Of a stretch of DNA of 5,435 nucleotides, positions 1-5,136 are shown piece after piece. A program made the position numbers and the translations under genes. The notes under the pieces are model-generated. The model was given only the letters and a program-made list of their open reading frames with translations, was not told the origin of the DNA and made no database searches. Each line of letters starts with the position of its first letter. The stretch's first letter is position 1. This DNA is from Clostridiales bacterium (GTDB taxonomy: Bacteria; Bacillota; Clostridia; Lachnospirales; Lachnospiraceae): NCBI GenBank assembly GCA_019423795.1, contig JAHZAT010000075.1, positions 1-5,435 on the forward strand. Direction: 5' to 3'.

Positions 1-131
1 CCATCTGCAAGAGGTTTTATGACTACTTCTGCTTCTAAATCGACTTTTTTTATTCCTTTTTCTATAGCTTCTCCCGCCTGAATTGATGTTAAGCTTCCTT
101 TTAGTGAATCAATCGCTACCACTATTTTCAT
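1..131 (-). CDS. Glycerate kinase, type I (GlxK/GarK family), N-terminal fragment
   Basis: Only the first 43 codons lie in the window; the gene runs off the left edge. The visible protein starts MKIVVAIDSLKGSLTS and ends near KPLADG. This matches the start of type-I glycerate kinases, whose usual N-terminus resembles MKIVIAPDSFKGSLSA and continues to a P-ADGGEGT segment. Here the common Pro-Asp-Ser-Phe reads Ile-Asp-Ser-Leu, a mild deviation. The family phosphorylates D-glycerate with ATP in the cytoplasm, giving 2- or 3-phosphoglycerate, and so feeds glycerate or glyoxylate-derived carbon into lower glycolysis. There are two adjacent ATG codons (132-134 and 129-131). The second is preferred because it gives the family-typical MKIVV start and an 8-nt gap from the GAGG ribosome binding site, against 5 nt for the first. 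The gene lies directly downstream of the Ca2+ ATPase gene on the same strand and is very probably co-transcribed with it. Family assignment is good; exact product isomer is unknown. Confidence 0.85.
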   Translation of the reverse strand, partial: MKIVVAIDSLKGSLTSIQAGEAIEKGIKKVDLEAEVVIKPLAD

Positions 132-139
132 CATAAAAA

Positions 140-148
140 CCTCGCCTA
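140..148 (-). promoter_or_regulatory. Glycerate kinase RBS overlapping the ATPase stop codon
   Basis: On the minus strand the end of the ATPase gene reads TAGGCGAGG, then five T residues, then ATGATG. The TAG stop (146-148) shares its AG with the AGGCGAGG Shine-Dalgarno sequence of the glycerate kinase gene. With only 14 nt between stop and preferred start, ribosomes ending the ATPase could reinitiate directly, so translational coupling is likely. The overlap is seen directly; the coupling is inferred. Confidence 0.75.
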
Positions 149-2806
149 TTTTCCACAGCCAAACAGAAATTTTCTCAGACAATCCACAGGAATCATCGTC
201 ATTGATAACAATACTGTAACAATCCAGCCTTTTGCTCCAAATGGAATACAACTAAACATCTTTCCGATCCATATAAATACTTGAAATGGAATTGCCGCTG
301 CATTTACGATCATAATCTGTACCAGCATGATAATAAAAAATACTTTCAGAAAATCCGGGTTCTCATTTAATCTTTTGAAAATCCCAAATCGTTCATCCCT
401 GACATTAAATCCGTTAAATAATGCACTAAAGATAAATAAAACAAAATATGCTGTTAAATGCTGTGCTTTATTATCAAATAGATTCGTGATCACTGGTAAT
501 TTTAAGAATAAGAAACTTAATATAACCAGCCATATCCCCATAAATCCTATCTGCGTCATCATGTCTTTGCTGATAATACCCTCATCACGTCTTCTCGGTG
601 CTTCTTTCATATATTTTGAAAGTGCTGGTTCATTTCCAAGCATCATTGCTCCGAGCCCGTCCATCACAAGGTTTACAAATAATAAATGTGTGACTTTTAA
701 TGGTTCTTCTATTCCCAAAAATGGTGCAACTGCACTGACAACAACTGCTGTCACATTGATCACTAACTGGAATTTACAGAACTTCAAGATATTATGATAG
801 ATCGTTCTTCCATACCAGATTGCATCCTTGATTGATGAGAAGTTATCATCCAAAATAACAATCTTTCCTGCCTCTTTCGCAGCCTCTGTTCCACTTCCCA
901 TTGCAAATCCAACATCTGCACGTTTCAATGCTGGGGAGTCATTCACTCCATCACCTGTCATACCTACAACAAGATTCATTTCCTGACACAGGCGCACCAT
1001 TCTTGACTTATCCGTTGGCAATGCTCTTGCAATCACACGGATCTGCGGTAAAATAGCTTTGACTTCCTCATCACTCATCTGATTTAACTGTGCAGAAGAT
1101 AAAGCTCTATCTGATTCATTTTTTAACAATCCTGCATCTTTTGCGATTGCTACTGCCGTCTCCAGGCGGTCTCCTGTGATCATAACAACCTGAATTCCAG
1201 CTTCCTGTACCTGCCTGATGGCATCTTTGGCTGATGGTCTGACATCGTCTCTGATCGCCACTAGTCCAATGATCACAAGGTCGTCGTTGATCTGATTCTT
1301 CACAAGCTCTTTTTCTGAATATCCAAAAGCAAGAACACGCATTGCTTTCGCTGCCAGAGAATCAATCTTTTGATTTAATGCTTTCTGATTGATCTCTTTG
1401 ATCTGTCCATCACCATCTAAATATTTTGTTGCTTTTGCAAGCAATCGTTCGGGTGCTCCTTTATAAAATGTCTTGCCTATGCTCTCAATTCTCGCCTGAC
1501 TGAACTTATTGGAAGAATTGAATCCTTGATGGGCACTGACCTTACATCCGTCATTCCCATCCAACATACAAAATGTCTCTTCACCAATAAATTTCAACAA
1601 CGCCTGATCCGTTGCATTTCCACCAATGACCTTATGATAAACATCAAACATCGCCTGTGTATTCTTCCCAATCGCAAGATCTAACAGCCCTTTCACCTTC
1701 CCATGATGTCTTAATTCATTTGCAGAAATTGAAGTTCCATCCGCTGTAAAGAAATCTACAACTTCCAATTCTCCCTTTGTGATCGTTCCTGTCTTATCAC
1801 TGAATAAAATATTTAAAGATCCTGCTGTCTCAATTCCTTCTGCCTTACGAACTAATACATTATGATCTAACATTTTACTTGTATTTTGCATTAATACAAG
1901 AGATATCATAAGCGGCAATCCTTCTGGTACTGCACATACAATGATCACAACCGCAAGTGACACTGCATCGATCAAATCCTGCACAACCTTTGCTGGTCCC
2001 ATAGAAAAATATGCCTGAAATCCACCTGCCATTATAATGAAATATACAAAATACATAACTGCGATCACGATCGCACCGATATATCCAAACTTCGATATCT
2101 GATCAGCAAGTTTTGAAAGTTTTACCTTCAATGGAGAATCTGGTTCTTCTTCCTGCATCTCCTCAGCCATCTTCCCCATCATCGTATGAAGTCCAACCTT
2201 CTGAACATCCATTATACCTTCACCATCAAAGATCACAGCTCCACGAAACAGAGAATATGAATCAACAAATGTATCTCCTGTAATCTCCTCCGCAAGATAA
2301 ACACCCTCTCCGGCTGCTTTCTTCTCACACTCCTCTGCTTCTCCATTTAAAGCAGAATTATTGACTTTCAGGTTTCCTGTATGCAAAATACCATCCGCAG
2401 GAATCTTATCCCCAGACTGCAGTAAAACCTGATCCCCAACAACCACGTCATCAACATCGATCACTGCAACCACACCATTTCTGTGTACCTTACACTGATC
2501 CTTCTTCGTACTCTTCTTCAACTCTCGGTACTTTGTATCACTCGCAACCCCTGTCTTCGCCGTAACAAAAGCAACGATCAACACCGCAATGATCGTCCCC
2601 ATCGGTTCATAAATCTCAGCATATCCAAAGAAAAACATCACGATCATCAACACCGCGATCGCAAGCAAAATTCGAATCATCGGATCCTGAAACGTCTCTT
2701 TAAACTCCTGCCAAAACGTCGTAGGTTCTGAATCTGGAATCTCATTGGAACCAAACTTCTCTCTCGATTCCTTAACTTCTTTATCTGTAAGCCCTTTTAT
2801 ATCCAT
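146..2806 (-). CDS. Calcium-translocating P-type ATPase, PMCA type (P2B)
   Basis: This 886-residue integral membrane pump would use ATP to export Ca2+ from the cytoplasm. All P-type landmarks are present: an N-terminal cation-ATPase domain (about 1-45), M1/M2 (46-84), actuator domain with SALNGEAEE (151-159), M3/M4 (243-305) with PEGLP at 294-298, phosphorylation motif DKTGT with acceptor Asp337, N-domain Phe429 and KGAPE (449-453), TGD (544-546), the TGDGVND hinge (617-623) and six C-terminal membrane segments (about 674-876). The ion-site residues point to the one-calcium P2B class: Glu295 in M4, and Asn712 and Asp716 in M6, are kept, while Ala687 in M5 and Met715 in M6 occupy places where the two-calcium SERCA pumps have Glu and Thr. 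There is no C-terminal calmodulin-binding extension, as expected for bacteria. One oddity is that the usual TGES of the actuator reads NGEA, with the catalytic Glu156 kept. The start at 2806 (MDIKGL) is chosen because AGGAGG lies 6 nt upstream; an in-frame ATG at 2848 would add 14 residues but lacks an RBS and falls at the predicted transcription start. Other divalent cations remain possible substrates. Confidence 0.95.
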   Translation of the reverse strand: MDIKGLTDKEVKESREKFGSNEIPDSEPTTFWQEFKETFQDPMIRILLAIAVLMIVMFFFGYAEIYEPMGTIIAVLIVAFVTAKTGVASDTKYRELKKSTKKDQCKVHRNGVVAVIDVDDVVVGDQVLLQSGDKIPADGILHTGNLKVNNSALNGEAEECEKKAAGEGVYLAEEITGDTFVDSYSLFRGAVIFDGEGIMDVQKVGLHTMMGKMAEEMQEEEPDSPLKVKLSKLADQISKFGYIGAIVIAVMYFVYFIIMAGGFQAYFSMGPAKVVQDLIDAVSLAVVIIVCAVPEGLPLMISLVLMQNTSKMLDHNVLVRKAEGIETAGSLNILFSDKTGTITKGELEVVDFFTADGTSISANELRHHGKVKGLLDLAIGKNTQAMFDVYHKVIGGNATDQALLKFIGEETFCMLDGNDGCKVSAHQGFNSSNKFSQARIESIGKTFYKGAPERLLAKATKYLDGDGQIKEINQKALNQKIDSLAAKAMRVLAFGYSEKELVKNQINDDLVIIGLVAIRDDVRPSAKDAIRQVQEAGIQVVMITGDRLETAVAIAKDAGLLKNESDRALSSAQLNQMSDEEVKAILPQIRVIARALPTDKSRMVRLCQEMNLVVGMTGDGVNDSPALKRADVGFAMGSGTEAAKEAGKIVILDDNFSSIKDAIWYGRTIYHNILKFCKFQLVINVTAVVVSAVAPFLGIEEPLKVTHLLFVNLVMDGLGAMMLGNEPALSKYMKEAPRRRDEGIISKDMMTQIGFMGIWLVILSFLFLKLPVITNLFDNKAQHLTAYFVLFIFSALFNGFNVRDERFGIFKRLNENPDFLKVFFIIMLVQIMIVNAAAIPFQVFIWIGKMFSCIPFGAKGWIVTVLLSMTMIPVDCLRKFLFGCGK

Positions 2807-2812
2807 GTCGCT

Positions 2813-2818
2813 CCTCCT
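2813..2818 (-). promoter_or_regulatory. Ribosome binding site of the Ca2+ ATPase gene
   Basis: A perfect AGGAGG on the minus strand lies 6 nt before the ATG at 2804-2806. It decides the start: the longer reading from 2848 has no comparable site and would begin about 2 nt after the predicted transcription start. Confidence 0.9.
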
Positions 2819-2834
2819 AACCAAATAGCTCGTC

Positions 2835-2851
2835 AAATTGACTTTCAATTT
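2835..2851. repeat. Perfect 7-bp inverted repeat at the ATPase transcription start (candidate operator)
   Basis: The sequence AAATTGA, spacer CTT, TCAATTT is a perfect 7+7 inverted repeat of 17 nt. It starts 5 nt downstream of the ATPase -10 box and spans the predicted transcription start (about 2850) and early leader. That placement suits a dimeric repressor blocking initiation. In RNA the stem would be AU-rich and weak, so a DNA operator is more plausible than an RNA switch. The regulator is unknown. Confidence 0.45.
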
Positions 2852-2856
2852 TCTTT

Positions 2857-2885
2857 AGTATAACAGAAAATCAAAAGAATGAAAC
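2857..2885 (-). promoter_or_regulatory. Predicted promoter of the Ca2+ ATPase-glycerate kinase operon
   Basis: On the minus strand TGTTATACT (2857-2865) is an extended -10: TATACT at 2857-2862 preceded by TG plus one base. The hexamer 17 nt upstream is GTTTCA (2880-2885), a poor match to TTGACA, so the promoter probably depends on the extended -10 or on an activator. The predicted start near 2850 gives a leader of about 44 nt carrying the AGGAGG site. This is a motif-based call, without mapped transcripts. Confidence 0.65.
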
Positions 2886-2901
2886 ATTTTTGTAACATTT
2901 T
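2880..2901. repeat. Two tandem 11-nt direct repeats over the ATPase -35 region
   Basis: On the plus strand TGAAACATTTT is followed directly by TGTAACATTTT, two 11-nt units differing at one base. The period is one helical turn. The pair is centred near -40 relative to the predicted ATPase start and overlaps the poor -35 hexamer. Direct repeats with an 11-nt period over a weak -35 are the usual layout for OmpR/PhoB-family response regulators, but the protein that binds here, if any, cannot be named from the sequence. Confidence 0.45.
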
Positions 2902-2943
2902 AGCTATTTTTTTGCAGAAGAGACTTCATCGAAATTTCCTATG

Positions 2944-2973
2944 AAATAAAAAATGGGCTGCTTCTGCAGCCCA
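2944..2973 (-). terminator. Rho-independent terminator
   Basis: On the minus strand TGGGCTGC, loop AGAA, GCAGCCCA forms a perfect 8-bp GC-rich stem with a tetraloop, followed at once by TTTTTTATTTC. This is a canonical intrinsic terminator for minus-strand transcription. It would end both the putative small RNA and any read-through from the DUF2207 gene, whose stop codon is about 210 nt upstream. On the plus strand the stem has no T-tract, so it is not a terminator in that direction. Confidence 0.9.
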
Positions 2974-3015
2974 ATCTAATGAAAAGAGAGGATTAAAATA
3001 TATATGAAAAACTAT
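2944..3015 (-). ncRNA. Candidate small RNA with CU-rich anti-Shine-Dalgarno tract
   Basis: A well-formed minus-strand promoter (3022-3049) and the intrinsic terminator (2944-2973) bracket about 70 nt without a convincing minus-strand reading frame. The transcript would start near 3015, run through an AU-rich 5' part, then the tract AATCCTCTCTTTTC (2982-2995), then end in the terminator hairpin. The CCUCUC tract is complementary to GAGAGG-type Shine-Dalgarno sites, a feature of several Gram-positive regulatory RNAs. A short AATC/GATT pairing could hold it in a loop of about 14 nt. It could instead be part of the DUF2207 3' untranslated region, or a terminator with a chance upstream promoter. 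The family is not identified. Confidence 0.45.
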
Positions 3016-3021
3016 GTCTTA

Positions 3022-3049
3022 AGTATACCAAAATCCCCACTCCATTCAA
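3022..3049 (-). promoter_or_regulatory. Orphan promoter upstream of the candidate small RNA
   Basis: On the minus strand TTGAAT (3044-3049), a 16-nt spacer and TATACT (3022-3027) form a good sigma-A-type promoter. The spacer ends TGG, which supplies an extended -10 (TGGTATACT). Predicted initiation is near 3015. No protein gene follows before the terminator about 40-70 nt downstream, so the product would be a short non-coding RNA. This promoter matches consensus better than that of the ATPase. Confidence 0.55.
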
Positions 3050-3102
3050 TATTCTAAATCTAAACAATTCTAAAGAAAATATAAACTTCTATAAAGAGAA
3101 AA

Positions 3103-3111
3103 TTATCCACA
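3103..3111 (+). promoter_or_regulatory. Perfect DnaA-box 9-mer
   Basis: TTATCCACA at this site equals the consensus high-affinity DnaA box. It is single: no second consensus box, AT-rich unwinding region or replication gene is nearby, so it does not mark an origin. It may titrate DnaA, affect the neighbouring small-RNA promoter (about 55 nt away), or be chance. The match is seen; any binding is inferred. Confidence 0.35.
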
Positions 3112-3112
3112 G

Positions 3113-3144
3113 TCGGATTTAGTGTCCGCTACGTGCGAATCCGA
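3113..3144. other. GC-rich hairpin, 7-bp stem, no T-tract
   Basis: TCGGATT (3113-3119) and AATCCGA (3138-3144) pair perfectly around an 18-nt loop that itself contains the small palindromic core CGCTACGTGCG. Neither strand shows a T-run after the stem, so it is not a standard intrinsic terminator. On the minus strand it would lie in the 3' untranslated region of the DUF2207 transcript, where it could protect the RNA end. Confidence 0.45.
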
Positions 3145-3181
3145 GCGAGAGCGTGTCACCAAATAGTTTATATGAAGCGAA

Positions 3182-5113
3182 CTACCAACTGCCGCCTCCT
3201 CCGCCTCCGAAGCCGCCTCCTGAGAATCCTCCATCTCCTCCAGAAAAGAATTCTCCAACTCCTCCAGATTCTGATGGTTCTACAACTGTCAGGTTCTCAG
3301 AGACCACATGATCCATATAGTGCCCCATCATATAATAATGGAAATAAGGATCACTGCCGCCATAGACATACCAGTCTGGCGCAGGAAGTTTTAATGCATC
3401 CAGTTTCTTTGCATAAAGATCAAACAACCCAAATACCATGGAATAAGGCAGAATATGATAAAACATGTCTGGATGATCTTTCGCCAATACCTTCATTCGG
3501 TCTAATTCCGCAGTTTCAATAAAATCACGAAGTCCTGCTAGATATCCCATCCATTCCACACATTGATGGGTTCTCTTCTTCATAAATGCAGTCAGGATCA
3601 CTCCGATAAATGATACTGCAACGATCACAAGATACACATGGAAGAAATCAAATAATTCTCCTCTTTGTATCTTCACATAATAATATAATCCATAGAAAAT
3701 AAATCCAAGAATAGACAATACTGCCGATGCGATCGGAAGTCCCGTTCTTGCTCCCTTTGAAATTGCATACCATTTATCTACACTGTGACATGCAAGAAAC
3801 ATTCCTATAAAATACAATACCCACGCCATCAATGGAAGGATCAGATTTAAGATCCCATCTGGACTAAATATCATCATAATAAATGCAAATAAACAGATTG
3901 GAAGCTGCAACAATACAAAGGATACGATCCTTGCAACTTTCGAGGATGTTGCATAAATATTTTTCTTATAATCATATTTGATATCATCTTTCACTACCTG
4001 CACGGTATCTGCAAATTTGTACTGTAAAGAAGAAGCTTTCACTTTTTTTCTGTTCTTAAATAAAGCTTCAAACATTGTTTTCTGATATCTTGGTTCTGAG
4101 TCTGGAATATCTTTGAGTTTGATAAATTCCATGTCCTTTTGACCTTTTTCCTTCATCTTCAGATAACCCTTATCTGCCCAATAAAGGATCAAGGAAATAA
4201 CATCCTTATCATCCACGGAACCGTCCACAACATATCCGACAACCGCACTGTCCATTCCTTGTGGCGGCTGATATTGAATCGATGGGATGATCTTCTCATC
4301 ACGTCCGAATAAAACAAATAACACTGCTGTGATCACAAGAATTCCTATTGATAGTCCAAAAATCCATCGATCTACTCCGATTTCATGTTTTGCTGTAAAA
4401 TACCCATCACCCAGATCACTATAGCATGTCAATCCATTTTTAAATGGCAGTGTCTTCTTTAATGTTCCTTGGATCTGGTTCTTCTGCTCATCATATTTCA
4501 AAGTGATCACATCTTTTGCATACTTTGATTCCCCATAACGTCCATAATAGAAATTTACGCCCTTAAGATCTGTTTTCTTTGGAAAATGAATTGTAAAAGT
4601 ACTTCCTTCTGGAATCTTATTTCTCCAGAGTGTTGGGAAAATATTATAGTACAAATAATCGTAGGTATCTCCCTGATATTTAGGGATCAGTTGATACGTA
4701 AATCTATAGTTTCCTTTACTTACGGTATAATCCGCAGAACCAAACCTCAATACCTGACTATTACCGTCAGAATCTTCATCTACATCTGTCTTACTGTCAT
4801 TTGATAACAGTGTAAAATCCGCATAATAAAGTAGTTTTTTCTGATCTCCATTTTTATCGCTTGTTATCACCTTCCCTTTGTATGGGATATAACGATAAAT
4901 TCCATGCCTCGGATTGACAAACTTGACTTTGATATTCTCTGTTACTGTATAACTTCCATCTTCTCCGACTTTGACATCTACATCAAATTTCTTTGTTTGC
5001 ATATTAGAATCATAAGTGACTTCATCATTTGCAAACACATTGTTTCCTGTCCCCATAAAAATCATGGCAGCCATCATGACTGCCATTATGGTACAGGTGA
5101 TCCACTTTCTCAT
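3182..5113 (-). CDS. DUF2207 domain-containing membrane protein with Gly-rich C-terminus
   Basis: The 643-residue protein has the layout of the DUF2207 family. A signal peptide (1 to about 28, hydrophobic core then VFA-ND) leads to an extracellular domain (about 30-245) that begins with a YTVTENIKVKF strand and a GIYRYIPY motif. A membrane segment follows (250-270), then a cytoplasmic region (271-390) containing DDKDVISLILYWADKGYLK, a small helical module typical of the family. Four more hydrophobic segments (about 392-417, 420-442, 457-479, 486-510) precede the conserved LAGLRDFIETAELDRMK (525-541) and PYSMVFGLFD (556-565) motifs. The tail (617-643) is almost all Gly, Ser, Phe and Asp and ends GGGGGGSW. 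The biochemical role of the family is not established; these proteins are commonly encoded beside lemA, as here, and an envelope role is presumed. The ATG at 5113 is supported by AGGGGGA upstream and the signal peptide immediately after it. The upstream lemA stop is 23 nt away, so the two genes form one operon. No terminator directly follows the stop; the nearest is at 2944-2973. Confidence 0.9.
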   Translation of the reverse strand: MRKWITCTIMAVMMAAMIFMGTGNNVFANDEVTYDSNMQTKKFDVDVKVGEDGSYTVTENIKVKFVNPRHGIYRYIPYKGKVITSDKNGDQKKLLYYADFTLLSNDSKTDVDEDSDGNSQVLRFGSADYTVSKGNYRFTYQLIPKYQGDTYDYLYYNIFPTLWRNKIPEGSTFTIHFPKKTDLKGVNFYYGRYGESKYAKDVITLKYDEQKNQIQGTLKKTLPFKNGLTCYSDLGDGYFTAKHEIGVDRWIFGLSIGILVITAVLFVLFGRDEKIIPSIQYQPPQGMDSAVVGYVVDGSVDDKDVISLILYWADKGYLKMKEKGQKDMEFIKLKDIPDSEPRYQKTMFEALFKNRKKVKASSLQYKFADTVQVVKDDIKYDYKKNIYATSSKVARIVSFVLLQLPICLFAFIMMIFSPDGILNLILPLMAWVLYFIGMFLACHSVDKWYAISKGARTGLPIASAVLSILGFIFYGLYYYVKIQRGELFDFFHVYLVIVAVSFIGVILTAFMKKRTHQCVEWMGYLAGLRDFIETAELDRMKVLAKDHPDMFYHILPYSMVFGLFDLYAKKLDALKLPAPDWYVYGGSDPYFHYYMMGHYMDHVVSENLTVVEPSESGGVGEFFSGGDGGFSGGGFGGGGGGSW

Positions 5114-5120
5114 AGTGCTT

Positions 5121-5127
5121 TCCCCCT
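5121..5127 (-). promoter_or_regulatory. Ribosome binding site of the DUF2207 gene
   Basis: AGGGGGA on the minus strand lies 7 nt before the ATG at 5111-5113, within the 23-nt gap after the lemA stop codon. It supports that start and tight operon organisation. Confidence 0.8.
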
Positions 5128-5136
5128 GTCCGTTCC

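Larger units (their letters stand above)
3079..3173. repeat. 95-nt element bounded by 9-bp inverted repeats, with GC-rich core
   Basis: ATATAAACT (3079-3087) and AGTTTATAT (3165-3173) are perfect 9-bp inverted copies about 77 nt apart. Between them sit a DnaA-box 9-mer, a 7-bp stem hairpin and a GC-rich stretch rich in CG steps (3121-3157), in strong contrast to the AT-rich flanks. The element begins 9 nt after the DUF2207 stop codon. It could be a small dispersed palindromic repeat or miniature mobile element, or structured 3' untranslated RNA. No target-site duplication and no reading frame were recognised, so its nature is open. Confidence 0.4.

Noticed and set aside
149..157. TTTTCCACA, a relaxed DnaA-box match at the end of the ATPase gene
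   Set aside because: It lies in coding sequence, matches only the degenerate consensus and is about 3 kb from the perfect box, so it does not form a cluster.
327..797. Plus-strand frame of 156 codons opposite the ATPase gene
   Set aside because: It is antisense to conserved membrane and hinge coding sequence, with no domain-like pattern and no plausible start signal. The same holds for the plus-strand frames at 2483-2731, 4586-4804, 4904-5140 and 5016-5204.
2807..2848. In-frame upstream ATG at 2848 that would give the Ca2+ ATPase 14 more residues
   Set aside because: It has no Shine-Dalgarno sequence, lies at the predicted transcription start and inside the inverted repeat, whereas the ATG at 2806 has a perfect AGGAGG 6 nt upstream and gives a family-typical N-terminus.
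2838..2864. Plus-strand promoter TTGACT-15 nt-TATAAC divergent from the ATPase promoter
   Set aside because: The spacer is short, TATAAC is merely the opposite strand of the ATPase -10, and no convincing plus-strand gene follows.
3113..3144. Hairpin considered as the DUF2207 terminator
   Set aside because: It has an 18-nt loop and no T-tract on either strand; the element at 2944-2973 is the real intrinsic terminator.
3070..3173. Chromosomal or plasmid replication origin based on the DnaA box
   Set aside because: There is only one consensus box, and no dnaA, dnaN, rep gene or iteron set.
3133..3522. Plus-strand frame of 129 codons overlapping the DUF2207 gene
   Set aside because: Its Arg/Leu/His-rich translation is the reverse reading of the Gly-rich tail; there is no RBS and no recognisable domain.
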